A stretch of DNA of 34,257 nt from NCBI GenBank assembly GCA_004557385.1, contig SFEA01000043.1, positions 1 to 34,257 of the forward strand, in the 5' to 3' direction. The translations under genes and the position numbers were made by a program. Positions 14,220 to 23,960 of this stretch are shown here, piece after piece. The stretch is from Bacteroidales bacterium. GTDB lineage: Bacteria > Bacteroidota > Bacteroidia > Bacteroidales > Muribaculaceae. Each line of letters opens with the position of its first letter. Position 1 is the stretch's first letter. The notes under the pieces are model-generated. The model saw only the letters and a list, made by a program, of their open reading frames with translations, had not been told where the DNA came from and did not search any database.

Positions 14220-15623
14220 CTATGCTTTGATGTTAGATGCGGCATGTGCGCCGGAATCTTTAAGTCGCATACTGCTCACAATGGCTGCTGCAATAGCCAT
14301 CGCTATGCCAGCCACAAGGCATGCCGACGCTTGTTGCTCGTCGGTGAACAACCGCAGCATGAGGGCTGCCAGTGTGGTGCCCACGGTCTGACCGATTACG
14401 CGTGCCGTGCCGAGCATCCCGCTTGCGCCGCCGCTGCGATGTGTTGGTGCCGAACTCACCAACGTGACATTGTTCGGCGTCTGGAACAATCCGAATCCTA
14501 CTCCGCAAAGTGCCAGTGTGGCAGCCATCTGCCATGCCGGCGAACCTTCGTGCATCAGAAGCAACAAGGCAAACCCTACGGCAAGAAGCAGCATGCCCAC
14601 TGTGCAGATGATGCCTGCGCGGAATCTGCACACTAATTTGCCTGCAAGCGGGGCGGTGATGACCGTGGCAAGCGGCCAAGGCGTTATCATGGCTCCAATA
14701 GCCACTGCTTGATAGTGCATCACATAATGCAGAAAGAAAGGCAATGACACATAGGCAAGGCTTTGCGCCGTGTAGGAGCATATCGATGTGCCGACCGACA
14801 GGGCGAAAGTGGAATTGCGCATCAAGTCGACAGGAAACAGTGGTGTGGCGATGTGCGTCTGCCTGTGCATATACACAATGCCAAGCGCTGTGCCGAGTGC
14901 CACCTCTATGCCTGCCGTGGCGCTAAAACCGTGCTGAGCAAACTCGTCTAAGCCGTGAAGCATCAGTCCGAAAAATGCAAAATTCATTATTGCGCTCGAC
15001 CAGTGGAAACGGGCTTTTCCGCCTTGCGATGCGGGGTTGCGCGGCAGTAGGCGTACACCTATCACTATTGCAATCACAGCCACGGGAACATTGATGAAAA
15101 ACATCCATTGCCATGACAAAAAGTGAAGAATCACTCCTGCCAAAGTAGGACCGGCAGCCGAACTCACCGCCACCACCATGGCATTGACTCCCATGGCTAT
15201 GGGCAGTTTCTCGCGAGGGAAGATGATTCGCACGAGGGCGGTGTTGACACTCATCACGCCGGCTGCCCCAACGCCTTGCATCATTCGCCCGGCTATGAGT
15301 TGCGCAAACGTCAACGACATGCCGCACACAAGCGAACCCAATCCGAACAGCACCGTGCCTATCACAAACATGCGCCTATATCCCCACACGTCGCCTGCCA
15401 GCGAAAACGACAGCATGAGCATTGGAATGAGCATCAAATAGCTGTTGGCAACCCAAGTGATGGCAGTGTCGCTCACACCAAAGCACTGGGCAAGCGTGGG
15501 CAATGCCACGTTCACAATGGTGGTGTCGAGCACGTTCATCATAATGACGCACATCACAGCCACAGCTGCCAGATAATCGCGGCTGAATATCGAATTGGTT
15601 GCTCCGGCTTTTTCGTTGTCCAT
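14220..15623 (-). CDS. MFS drug exporter, DHA2 (EmrB/QacA) family
   Basis: 467 aa inner-membrane protein with about 14 predicted transmembrane segments, the size and topology of DHA2 proton-drug antiporters. The first helix carries the family signature LDTTIVNVALP (about 32-42). Motif A-like GDVWGYRRMF is near 78-87. Antiporter motif C (AAGPTLAGVIL) is near 155-166. It likely exports drugs, dyes or bile-type compounds; the substrate is unknown. It follows the DMT-transporter gene with only three bases between, so the two are one operon read from the promoter near 16607. No membrane-fusion partner (EmrA-like) is encoded beside it. Confidence 0.9.
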   Translation of the reverse strand: MDNEKAGATNSIFSRDYLAAVAVMCVIMMNVLDTTIVNVALPTLAQCFGVSDTAITWVANSYLMLIPMLMLSFSLAGDVWGYRRMFVIGTVLFGLGSLVCGMSLTFAQLIAGRMMQGVGAAGVMSVNTALVRIIFPREKLPIAMGVNAMVVAVSSAAGPTLAGVILHFLSWQWMFFINVPVAVIAIVIGVRLLPRNPASQGGKARFHWSSAIMNFAFFGLMLHGLDEFAQHGFSATAGIEVALGTALGIVYMHRQTHIATPLFPVDLMRNSTFALSVGTSICSYTAQSLAYVSLPFFLHYVMHYQAVAIGAMITPWPLATVITAPLAGKLVCRFRAGIICTVGMLLLAVGFALLLLMHEGSPAWQMAATLALCGVGFGLFQTPNNVTLVSSAPTHRSGGASGMLGTARVIGQTVGTTLAALMLRLFTDEQQASACLVAGIAMAIAAAIVSSMRLKDSGAHAASNIKA

Positions 15624-15626
15624 CGG

Positions 15627-16571
15627 TTATTTTTTGCCTTTGTTGATAATGTAGATTCCGGCGGCGGCGAGCACGGCTGCTATGGCATATTTTGGCTGGA
15701 AAGGCTCGTTGAGGCACATGCACGAGGTCACAGCGCCCACCACGGGGATGAGCGAATTGAATATTGCCACCTTGCCGACGGGGTTGCACGACAGCAGCTT
15801 ATTATATAATGTGAAACCTATGGTGCTGATGGCTATGAGCAGCAGCAGTATGATGGTGCCCCAAAGGGTGATGCGTGGCAGAGTTCCGCCCATGGGCAGC
15901 GCTGCCATCAGCAGCAGTGCGCCGCCTATGGCGAGGCTGTAGCCGGTGCCGGCAAAGATGTCGATGCGTCGGCTCAGCGGGCGTGTCATCAGGCTTGCGG
16001 CTGCTCCGCACAGCGCATTCAGCGCAATCAGCACATCGCCCAGCAAGTTGAAGTCGCTGCTCTGTGTGCCGCCCATGTTCAGCGCTATTATGCCGGCTAT
16101 GCCCATGGCGCAGCCTGCAATCTTGCGGGTGGTGAGGCGGTCGCTGCGGAAAAACACGCATGCCAGCAGCACCACGGCAAACACGCTCAGCGAGTTGAGT
16201 ATGGCAGCCCTCGAACCGGCGCTATACCACAGCCCGATGTAGAAAAATGCATAGTGCAGCGTGGTGTTCACCAGCGCAAAGGCCAGCACCATCAGCCAGT
16301 CGGAGCCGCGAGCGGGTGTCATACGGCAGTGGCGGGCACGGGCTGCCGCAAGTATTATCAGTCCTGACACCGCAAAGCGTATGCCGGCAAACAGCATCTT
16401 GCTGCCTGCGTCGGCACCTTCAATCCGGAATTCTTCAAATCCGAGTTTTATCAATGGGTAAGCCCATCCCCACGCCATGGCGGCTGTGAGGGCGAACAGC
16501 GACACCCACATGGGGCGTTGCCAGATCGAGGCAGGTTTGCCTTGGGGTTTGTTTGAGCTGTCGGTCGTCAT
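15627..16571 (-). CDS. DMT-superfamily transporter (EamA)
   Basis: 314 aa with about ten transmembrane helices arranged as two EamA repeats (about 20-160 and 180-310). The conserved end of the second repeat is visible as FNSLIPVVGAVTSCMCLNEPF. It probably exports an amino acid or other metabolite; the substrate cannot be assigned. The ATG at 16571 (MTTDSSNKP) is chosen; the frame is open further upstream, but that part crosses the promoter at 16607-16614 and lacks any transporter features. It is first gene of a two-gene operon with the DHA2 exporter. Confidence 0.87.
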   Translation of the reverse strand: MTTDSSNKPQGKPASIWQRPMWVSLFALTAAMAWGWAYPLIKLGFEEFRIEGADAGSKMLFAGIRFAVSGLIILAAARARHCRMTPARGSDWLMVLAFALVNTTLHYAFFYIGLWYSAGSRAAILNSLSVFAVVLLACVFFRSDRLTTRKIAGCAMGIAGIIALNMGGTQSSDFNLLGDVLIALNALCGAAASLMTRPLSRRIDIFAGTGYSLAIGGALLLMAALPMGGTLPRITLWGTIILLLLIAISTIGFTLYNKLLSCNPVGKVAIFNSLIPVVGAVTSCMCLNEPFQPKYAIAAVLAAAGIYIINKGKK

Positions 16572-16606
16572 TCGTTGCAGGGTTGTTCCTATAGTTTTTT
16601 GCGGTG

Positions 16607-16614
16607 CAAAGTTA
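16607..16614 (-). promoter_or_regulatory. -7 box of the exporter operon promoter
   Basis: Minus-strand TAACTTTG at 16607-16614, an exact -7 box. No good TTTG is visible at the right distance upstream. It places the transcript start about 30 bases before the ATG at 16571. Confidence 0.5.
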
Positions 16615-16805
16615 CAAAAAATTGTCGGCATGTAGCATTGCGGGGTTGACATCGGGGTGGCTGCGCCTTGCGTATATGCCGGTGTATAGAATAAATATTG
16701 GCCATGCGATTGTGTTAATAAATGTTGTTTCATTTTGGATAAAATCATTTAATGTGTAGAATTGGGTGATTAGTTAGCAAAATGATATGTTATCTATTAA
16801 AACTC

Positions 16806-16836
16806 TTTCATAATTCAAGTGTTAGCATTATATTTG
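16806..16836 (+). promoter_or_regulatory. Upstream promoter (P1) of the SusC locus
   Basis: TTTC at 16806-16809, 19 bases, TATATTTG at 16829-16836. It would give a leader of about 205 bases, in which a hairpin can form (TATCAA near 16857 with TTGATA near 16874). The remainder of the 16572-17050 gap is AT-rich, with no ORF or repeat that I can support. Confidence 0.45.
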
Positions 16837-16944
16837 CATCCGTAAACATCGAAATTATCAAAAAGTGGTTTATTGATATGTTTGCGTAACAAAATGTAAG
16901 TTAAAATTCCCAATATGATTATTTTTATTTTTATGGTAGAATTA

Positions 16945-16975
16945 TTTGATATTTTGTAACAAATTGCTAATTTTG
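16945..16975 (+). promoter_or_regulatory. Proximal promoter (P2) of the SusC locus
   Basis: TTTG at 16945-16948, 19 bases, TAATTTTG at 16968-16975: an exact consensus match. The leader would be about 68 bases to the ATG at 17051. Confidence 0.65.
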
Positions 16976-17050
16976 CCAAATATAAAGAAAGATTGTTTGT
17001 GGTCATGCTATAATTATTAAAAAAATTAAGAATAACCTAAAACCAAGAAT

Positions 17051-20000
17051 ATGAGATTTTCAAAGTATTTAGTGGTAATAGCTATGGCTTTATCATCAAT
17101 CACTATGACGTCGCAAAGCAATGCGGTGAAAGGTGTGGTAGTTGATGCGCAAGGCGAAGCTATCATCGGAGCCACAATCAAACTCAAGAACGGCAAAGCT
17201 CTCGGAGCGACCGACATCGACGGACGGTTTACTTTGAGCAGCGTTAAGCCCGGCGACAAAATCGAGATTACTTATGTGGGAATGAAACCACAAGTGGTGA
17301 CAGTGTCGAAGGACATGAAAATTACCCTTGACAGCGATGAGCAGGTGCTCGAGGAAGTGGTGGTTACTGCTTTCGGCGAGCAAAAGCGTTCGGCGTTTGC
17401 CGGTTCGGCTGCCGTGGTGCAAGCCAAGACCATCGAGACCAAGCAGCTGACCAATGTGATGAGTGCGTTGCAGGGCGAGGCTGCCGGTGTGCAGATGGTG
17501 AACAACAGCGGCGACCCTACTGCCACACCATCGATTCGCGTGCGCGGTTTCAGCAGTATCAGCGCCGGCAAAGACCCTCTTATTGTGGTTGACGGCGCCC
17601 CATACGATGGCGGTTGGAACAACCTTAACCCTGCCGACGTGGCATCGGTGACAGTGCTCAAGGATGCTTCGTCGACGGCGCTCTACGGTGCCCGTGGCGC
17701 TAACGGTGTGATTATGGTCACCACCAAGCGTTCGGCACAGGGTCAGGCTGTGGTGACGCTCGATGCCCGATTGGGTTCGAACATACGCATCTCGCGCGAC
17801 TACGAGACTATCAAGAATCCGGCTCTTTACTACGAGACATATTATAAAGCACTCTATAACTATCAGACCAATTCGCTCGGCGTGAACGCACAAGATGCCA
17901 CTGCACTTGCCAATGCCCAGATGGCAGGCGAAGCCGGTGTGGGCGGTTTGGGTTATATCTGCTACACGGTGCCCGACGGCGAGTATTTCATCGGCGAAAA
18001 CGGCCGCATGAATCCTAACGCCTCACTTGGACGCCGTGTCTACAACAATGGCAACTTCTACACCATCACGCCCGACGACTGGCAGAAGCTGGCTTTCCGC
18101 CACGGCATGCGCCAAGAGTATAACCTCAACGTCACCGGCGGTAACGACCGTCTGCAGTTCTATGGCTCGTTGGGCTACCTCAACAACGAGGGTACTGTTT
18201 ACAACAGCGACTACGACCGCTATTCGGCTCGCATCAAGGCCGACTACCGCTTGAAGGACTGGGTGAAGATTGGCACAAACATCAACTTCGCTCACAGCCA
18301 GTATCGCACCGTGCCAAGCGACGATAGTGGCGTGTTCTATCAGGTGAACAACATGGCGCCTATCTATCCCGCTTACATCCGCGATGGTGCCGGCAACATC
18401 ATGCGCGACGAAAACGGCGTGATGTACGACTACGGCGATGGCGACGAAATAGGTTTGACTCGCCCTGTGCTGCCTAACATCAACCCTCTGCAGGACAACA
18501 GCTTGAACGTGAACAAGTTCAAAGAGGACGCATTCTCGATTTACGGTTATGCCGACATCACGCCCCAACAGGTGAAGGGCTTGAAGGTGACCGTGAACGG
18601 TACGGTCTCGAACCGCTTCACCAAGGGTCTTGAAACTGCCAACCCATTCTACGGCTATTGGGAGGACAACACCTCGAACGGTACTATCACAAAATACAGC
18701 ACGCAGACCTATTCCTACAACTTCCAACAACTCATCAACTATCAGCGCGAATTTGGCAACAACCACATCGAGCTGCTTCTGGGTCACGAATACTACAAGC
18801 AGAGCTACGAGTATCTGTCGGGTACAAGGAAGAATATGGCTAACTATTTCCTCAACCAGACGCTTTCTGGCGCCATTCAGGTGAGCGACGCCAGCGATGC
18901 CATGAGCGACTATAACTCCGAAGGTTTCTTCTTCCGCGGCCAGTATGACTATGCACAGTGCTATTTCGCCAACATCTCTTATCGTCGCGATGCTTCGAGC
19001 CGTTTCCACCCCGACCACCGCTGGGGTAACTTCTACTCGGTTGGCGGTGCCTGGATTATTTCGAAGGAATCGTTTATGAACAACTCCGGCAGTTGGCTCA
19101 ACCTGCTCAAGCTCAAGGCATCGTTTGGCCAGCAGGGTAACGACAAAATCGGCGACTACCGCTATATCGACACCTACGATATTGTCAACAGCAACAACCA
19201 GCTTGGTCTGGTGCTCTCCAACAAGGGTAACGAAAACATCACTTGGGAAACCAACAACAATATGAATGCCGGCATCGAGTTTGAGCTGTTCGGCAGCCGC
19301 TTGCGCGGTGGTGTGGAATACTTCTACAAGAAGACCACCGACATGCTCTGCTTTGTGATTGCTCCTTACAGCTCGGGCTACAACGGCACCTACGACAACA
19401 TCGGCGACATGGTGAACAAGGGTGTGGAAATTGAGCTCAACGGCTCGATTATCAACACTGCCAATTTTACCTGGGATGTTAATCTCAACGCCACTCTCTA
19501 TAAGAACCGCATCGTGAAGCTGGCTCCATCGCTCAAAGAAGGCTTCGAGGTCGACGGCCACGCCGGCTACACCTCAGTGAACAACGTGTATTGCGAAGGT
19601 CTGCCAATCTATCAATGGTATTTGAAGCGCTATGCCGGAGTCAGTGAGGAAGGCAAGTCGACGTGGTATTACACCAAGAGCGACGGCACACTGGGTGTGA
19701 CCGACGTCTATGGCAACGCCACCTCCTATCTGTGCGGCGACCCGCACCCAACCGTTTACGGCGGTTTCGGCACCTCGCTCTCGCTTTACGGTTTCGACAT
19801 CAACGTGTCGTTCACCTATTCGCTTGGCGGCAAGGCTTACGACCACGGCTATGCGGCATCAATGACCACGCCTACGGGCATCAACGGCGGTCACTCGCTC
19901 CACAAGGACATCCTCAACGCTTGGTCGCCAACCAACACCGACAGCAACATACCGCGCCTGCAATACGGCGACAGCAACTCTTCTGCTTCGAGCGACCGCT

Positions 20001-20242
20001 TCCTCTGCAGCGCAAGCAATCTCACCCTGCAGAACATCAACTTGGGTTACACGCTGCCTACCAAGTGGGTACGTTCGGTAGGATTGAGCAACGTGCGCAT
20101 CTATGCAGCCGGTTCTAACCTCTACTACTGGAGTGCACGCCGCGGCTTCGACCCTCGCAGTTCGTTCACCGGCGACACCGATAACACCTACAGCTACAGC
20201 CCTTCGGCAACCATCTCGGGCGGTGTGAAGGTTACATTCTGA
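17051..20242 (+). CDS. susC-like: SusC/RagA TonB-linked outer-membrane transporter
   Basis: 1063 aa. Signal peptide at about 1-25. A carboxypeptidase-D-regulatory-like domain (about 27-95) begins VKGVVVDAQGEAIIGATI. A TonB-box-like EEVVVTAFGEQKR follows at about 101-113. The plug domain (about 120-230) carries the SusC signature SIRVRGFSSIS and LYGARGANGVIMVTTK, and a long beta-barrel ends in the aromatic-terminated strand GGVKVTF. It should import oligosaccharides or other nutrients across the outer membrane, powered by TonB, with the SusD partner as a lid. It lacks an N-terminal STN domain, so it probably does not signal directly to an anti-sigma factor. It is first gene of a locus with two promoters upstream; the stop is 24 bases before susD. 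Confidence 0.96.
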   Translation: MRFSKYLVVIAMALSSITMTSQSNAVKGVVVDAQGEAIIGATIKLKNGKALGATDIDGRFTLSSVKPGDKIEITYVGMKPQVVTVSKDMKITLDSDEQVLEEVVVTAFGEQKRSAFAGSAAVVQAKTIETKQLTNVMSALQGEAAGVQMVNNSGDPTATPSIRVRGFSSISAGKDPLIVVDGAPYDGGWNNLNPADVASVTVLKDASSTALYGARGANGVIMVTTKRSAQGQAVVTLDARLGSNIRISRDYETIKNPALYYETYYKALYNYQTNSLGVNAQDATALANAQMAGEAGVGGLGYICYTVPDGEYFIGENGRMNPNASLGRRVYNNGNFYTITPDDWQKLAFRHGMRQEYNLNVTGGNDRLQFYGSLGYLNNEGTVYNSDYDRYSARIKADYRLKDWVKIGTNINFAHSQYRTVPSDDSGVFYQVNNMAPIYPAYIRDGAGNIMRDENGVMYDYGDGDEIGLTRPVLPNINPLQDNSLNVNKFKEDAFSIYGYADITPQQVKGLKVTVNGTVSNRFTKGLETANPFYGYWEDNTSNGTITKYSTQTYSYNFQQLINYQREFGNNHIELLLGHEYYKQSYEYLSGTRKNMANYFLNQTLSGAIQVSDASDAMSDYNSEGFFFRGQYDYAQCYFANISYRRDASSRFHPDHRWGNFYSVGGAWIISKESFMNNSGSWLNLLKLKASFGQQGNDKIGDYRYIDTYDIVNSNNQLGLVLSNKGNENITWETNNNMNAGIEFELFGSRLRGGVEYFYKKTTDMLCFVIAPYSSGYNGTYDNIGDMVNKGVEIELNGSIINTANFTWDVNLNATLYKNRIVKLAPSLKEGFEVDGHAGYTSVNNVYCEGLPIYQWYLKRYAGVSEEGKSTWYYTKSDGTLGVTDVYGNATSYLCGDPHPTVYGGFGTSLSLYGFDINVSFTYSLGGKAYDHGYAASMTTPTGINGGHSLHKDILNAWSPTNTDSNIPRLQYGDSNSSASSDRFLCSASNLTLQNINLGYTLPTKWVRSVGLSNVRIYAAGSNLYYWSARRGFDPRSSFTGDTDNTYSYSPSATISGGVKVTF

Positions 20243-20266
20243 TAATCCCTAAAAAATATTGAAACA

Positions 20267-22042
20267 ATGACAACCAACATATTCAATAAAATAAGCATCA
20301 AGACCAAGTGTGTGGCTCTGGCGTTTGCTGCCATGATTTCCGCCACTTCGTGTATCGACACCACTCTACCCACCGATGTGCTCACTTCCGACCAGGTGAA
20401 AGAGATGGCTTCGTCGCAAGAGGGTTTGCTCAACGGCATTGTCTCTTATATGATTTCCTACGACTCGTGGGGCGGTCAAACCCATCCCGTGAACGACTGG
20501 GGTTATCCTTGCCAGATGTTCTTCCGTGAAACTCTCGGCGGTGACTTCCCGGCGTTGTCAAGCGGCTACAACTACTGGTATCCGGTGGAAGCCGGCACCG
20601 AAACCCGCTTTACTCCATGTTATACCTATCGCTTCTACTACAACCTCGTGAAGTGCTGCAACAACCTCATCGGCATTGTCGACCCGGAGGATTGTTCTAC
20701 ATTGTCGCGCCAGTATCTGGGTTGCGCTCTTGCCTATCGTGCAATGGCTTACCTCGACATGGCTCGCTTGTTTGAATACAAGCGCACCGGCGTGGCTTCG
20801 GTCGACTCGAAGGCCGACGAGCTTGGCAGCTGGGGCTTGACAGTGCCCATCGTCACCGAGGACATGACGCTCGAACAAATCAAACAGAACTCGCGCGCCA
20901 AGTTCACCGATATGTATCGCTTCATCATCACCGACCTCAACAATGCCGAAAAATATATCGACGGGTTCAGCCGCGCCAGCAAGACGCTGCCTAACAAGAG
21001 CGTGGTTTACGGCCTCAAGGCTCGCCTCTATCTGGAACTGGGAACTCGTTTCGAGAACTCGCCCGAAGACCTTCAGGCAATGATTGAGAGCGACTCGAGC
21101 AGCGACACCTACGACAAGATGAACGTGACCAGCGCAAGAGACTGCTACTCCTTGGCTCGCAAATATGCCCGCAAGGCTCAAGTGGGCTATAGTATAACCA
21201 CTGCCGAGCAATGGCTCAACAACGAGACCGGCTTCAACACACCTGTCGACTCGTGGATGTGGGATATCGAAACCACCACCAAGGAACAGCTTGGCTACAT
21301 CTACTGCAGCTTCCAAGGCACCATCAACAGCGAAGCCGACTGGAGCATGGCACGCGGCTACAACGCAGTGCGCATGATTGGCAGCGCGCTCTACAGCATG
21401 ATTGAAGAAGGCGACTGGCGCCGCTGGTCGTGGATTGACCCCAACTATGCCGGCACCGACGAAGGCTACGCTCGCTTCACTCAACAGGAAATCAACGGCA
21501 CCAAGATTAACCTCACCAACCTCACCGCCGACGAATGGAAGGCGCTCCCTGCCTACACCAACACCAAGTTCCGTTACGCTCCCGGTGGCAAGTCGGACTA
21601 CGAAGTGGGTATGCTCACCGACATCCCGCTCATGCGTGTTGAGGAAATGAAGTTTATCGAGATTGAAACCACAGCCTACCTCGACGGTTTGGCTGCCGGC
21701 ACCACTGCGCTGCGCGATTTCATCAACACCTATCGTTACACCGATGGCTCATACACCGCCCGCAACCCGGTGAGCATACCATTGTTCCTCTCGCAGCTCA
21801 TGACGCAAAAGCGCATCGAGTTCTGGGGTGAAGGTATCAACTACTTCGACCTCAAGCGCCTGCGCATGCAAGTGCGCCGCAGCGACAACACCAACTATGA
21901 GGACCAGTTCTTGCTCGACTCGATGGAGGGTTATGTGGCTCCGTGGATGAACTTCTTCATCCTTGAATATGAGTACGAAATGAATCCGAACATCGTGCCT
22001 AACCCCGACACCTCGGGCTGCATCAAGGCAACGGTGCGATGA
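20267..22042 (+). CDS. susD-like: SusD/RagB-family surface nutrient-binding lipoprotein
   Basis: 591 aa. Lipoprotein signal with lipobox SATS-C29, so it is lipid-anchored and expected at the cell surface over the SusC barrel. The SusD fold is shown by a helical TPR-like core (LGCALAYRAMAYLDMARLFEY at about 150) and the typical C-terminal motif LMTQKRIEFWGEGINYFDLKRL (about 508-529). It captures the glycan and hands it to SusC. It is slightly longer than average SusD (about 500-550), with extra loops near residues 275-350. The gene follows susC by 24 bases with no terminator and is clearly co-transcribed. The ligand cannot be inferred. Confidence 0.95.
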   Translation: MTTNIFNKISIKTKCVALAFAAMISATSCIDTTLPTDVLTSDQVKEMASSQEGLLNGIVSYMISYDSWGGQTHPVNDWGYPCQMFFRETLGGDFPALSSGYNYWYPVEAGTETRFTPCYTYRFYYNLVKCCNNLIGIVDPEDCSTLSRQYLGCALAYRAMAYLDMARLFEYKRTGVASVDSKADELGSWGLTVPIVTEDMTLEQIKQNSRAKFTDMYRFIITDLNNAEKYIDGFSRASKTLPNKSVVYGLKARLYLELGTRFENSPEDLQAMIESDSSSDTYDKMNVTSARDCYSLARKYARKAQVGYSITTAEQWLNNETGFNTPVDSWMWDIETTTKEQLGYIYCSFQGTINSEADWSMARGYNAVRMIGSALYSMIEEGDWRRWSWIDPNYAGTDEGYARFTQQEINGTKINLTNLTADEWKALPAYTNTKFRYAPGGKSDYEVGMLTDIPLMRVEEMKFIEIETTAYLDGLAAGTTALRDFINTYRYTDGSYTARNPVSIPLFLSQLMTQKRIEFWGEGINYFDLKRLRMQVRRSDNTNYEDQFLLDSMEGYVAPWMNFFILEYEYEMNPNIVPNPDTSGCIKATVR

Positions 22043-22132
22043 TGCCACTGCGGTTTCAACACAGGTTAAATCATTTTTCGCAAGAAACAGAATTGAAGAA
22101 TATTCCAGAAAAAATAAAAAACGCTTAACACT

Positions 22133-23074
22133 ATGATAACAAAGCATAAATATATCGCTTCACTGACAATGGCGCTGGTTGTTGGCATCACATCGTGCAA
22201 AACCGACGATGTGCCTTACGATGCGCCACAGCCTGTGGGCGACGACAATATGGGTGTATATTTCCCAAGCACCAACGAAAGCATGGTGATGCGTGCCGAT
22301 GCCGACGAACGCGTGATTGATGTGGTGGTGGCGCGCACCCGCACCACCGAAGCTGCCCAGGTGCCCATCAGCGTGATTAACAAAACCGACAACATCACTT
22401 GCCCGGCTACTGCCAATTTTGCTGCCGGCGAAGCCGAAACCACCATTCAACTCACCTATAGCGACCTCTTGACAACGCCCAAGTGCGAACTGCTCATCGA
22501 CGAGCGCTACGGCAACCCGTATAAGATAAAGGATGGCTCGATGCGCCACAGCCTGTCGGTGTATAAGCTCAAAACCATCAGCGAGAACATCAGCGTGACG
22601 GTCAGCGGCTCGGGTGTCAACTACTTTGCCGGCGTCGACGACATGGCAATCTACCAGCTTGGCAACGACAACCGCTTCATCTGGCGCAACTTCCTCGGCT
22701 CGGGCATCGACCTGCAATTCCGCATCGATGGCAACTTCGACTCCGAAGACGTAAGCAACAGTTACGGCGCTGTCACTCCGCTAAACCACTGCTCTGGCGA
22801 CGATTATGGCTGGTATTTGATGAACGAAGAACAGGCTGCCAACAACGACAACGCCACATACGCCGCTTGGACTCCGAAGGGCTCTACAACGCCTATTGCC
22901 GACTATATCTATTTCTACTATTCTTACGAGGGCTACAACTATTTCAGCATCGACCTCAGGAAATATGAATATAGCACATCGTCGGGTCCGGCTTACTACT
23001 CTTATGGCTCAATCAACAGCGTCATCATCGACGACGGTGACTATGTGAACTTTGACATCTATCTTTACTACTAA
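22133..23074 (+). CDS. Surface lipoprotein, probable glycan-binding protein of the SusCD locus
   Basis: 313 aa. Lipobox GITS-C22 followed by Lys-Thr-Asp-Asp, similar to the surface-export signal of Bacteroidetes lipoproteins. The N-terminal half (about 40-140) looks like a beta-sandwich of the Calx-beta/BACON-like kind (VDVVVARTRTTEAAQVPISV). The C-terminal half is rich in Tyr, Asn and Asp, typical of carbohydrate-binding surfaces. No catalytic motif was seen. Its place right after susD, where SusE/F or SGBP genes sit, suggests that it binds the same glycan at the surface. Exact family not recognised. Confidence 0.75.
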   Translation: MITKHKYIASLTMALVVGITSCKTDDVPYDAPQPVGDDNMGVYFPSTNESMVMRADADERVIDVVVARTRTTEAAQVPISVINKTDNITCPATANFAAGEAETTIQLTYSDLLTTPKCELLIDERYGNPYKIKDGSMRHSLSVYKLKTISENISVTVSGSGVNYFAGVDDMAIYQLGNDNRFIWRNFLGSGIDLQFRIDGNFDSEDVSNSYGAVTPLNHCSGDDYGWYLMNEEQAANNDNATYAAWTPKGSTTPIADYIYFYYSYEGYNYFSIDLRKYEYSTSSGPAYYSYGSINSVIIDDGDYVNFDIYLYY

Positions 23075-23096
23075 TTAACCATCAGCTCAATTGATT

Positions 23097-23852
23097 ATGA
23101 GATTCTTTAAGTTTTCAAATATAGCTTGCTCATTGGTTGCCATTGCAGCAATGTGCACCACATCGTGTAGCGACGACGACCCGGTGAAGACACCAATCGA
23201 CATACCTTCCATTCAGGTCACTCAGGCATCTCACAATAGCCTCTCCTTTGAGTGGAGCGCTGTTGACGGGGCTGTGCAATATGGCTATAAACTCTGCGAC
23301 AGCATGGGCGAAATAGTGGAAGGCGGTGTAACCAATATCACCTCGGTATCGTTCAGCGGACTGGCACTGCTCAGCGAATACACCCTGCACCTCTGGGCTT
23401 ATCCATCTATGGCTGACGAAGCTGCTACGGCTTCCGACGAAGCCATCTTGACGTGCTCCACATCGTTCTACACTGCTCTCAACGACTCGGGCGTATTGAC
23501 CAGCGCGGTGGTCCCCAACGGCTCGTACGATGCCACCATCGTGGAGGAACGCACTTCTCAGGACAGATTCGGCACGTTCACCATCAAAGGCTTCTATGGC
23601 GCTGAGGGCTACGACTTGGTGTTCACCGTAAATGCCAACAACACCATTAACATCCTCAATGGCGAGGTTGACGCAACTACTGGTTGGATAAAAATGAAAA
23701 CTGGTAACTCAAATGTGCGTGTGAAGAACGGTTTGCTTATCAACCAAGCCGACAGCTATTTCGACCGCGAAAACCTTGAGCTTTACTTCTATGCTAAAGC
23801 CACACGCGGCTCAAGCGAGGGTTATGACTATTACACCTGGGCAGCAGAATAG
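23097..23852 (+). CDS. Surface lipoprotein with fibronectin-III-like domain
   Basis: 251 aa. Lipobox CTTS-C24, then Ser-Asp-Asp-Asp, an excellent match to the Bacteroides surface-lipoprotein export signal. A fibronectin-III-like domain spans about 40-122 (SIQVTQASHNSLSFEWSAV ... ILTC). A C-terminal beta-rich domain (about 140-251) contains the pattern FTIKGFYGAEGYDLVFTV, seen in lipocalin-like domains of Bacteroidetes surface proteins. The ATG at 23097 is used; a TTG two codons earlier is less likely. It is last intact gene of the SusCD transcript, ended by the terminator at 23875-23910. A second glycan-binding lipoprotein is the most likely role. It ends with TAG. Confidence 0.78.
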   Translation: MRFFKFSNIACSLVAIAAMCTTSCSDDDPVKTPIDIPSIQVTQASHNSLSFEWSAVDGAVQYGYKLCDSMGEIVEGGVTNITSVSFSGLALLSEYTLHLWAYPSMADEAATASDEAILTCSTSFYTALNDSGVLTSAVVPNGSYDATIVEERTSQDRFGTFTIKGFYGAEGYDLVFTVNANNTINILNGEVDATTGWIKMKTGNSNVRVKNGLLINQADSYFDRENLELYFYAKATRGSSEGYDYYTWAAE

Positions 23853-23874
23853 TAAAACTTACATGACAATAACA

Positions 23875-23910
23875 GGGCGAGTGCCTTGAAAAAGCCTCGC
23901 CCATATTTTT
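23875..23910 (+). terminator. Intrinsic terminator after the SusCD operon
   Basis: GGGCGAG at 23875-23881 pairs with CTCGCCC at 23896-23902, followed by ATATTTTT. It separates the operon from the broken gene at 23961. Confidence 0.65.
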
Positions 23911-23960
23911 ATAATTAACATAACTATTTTTTTATTTCAAACTTAATTTTTTTGTAGCGT

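Noticed and set aside
18023..19561. 512-codon open frame on the minus strand inside susC
   Set aside because: Mirror frame of a highly biased coding strand. The opposite frame is an unmistakable SusC barrel; the predicted peptide has no family features and is dominated by Val/Ala/His.
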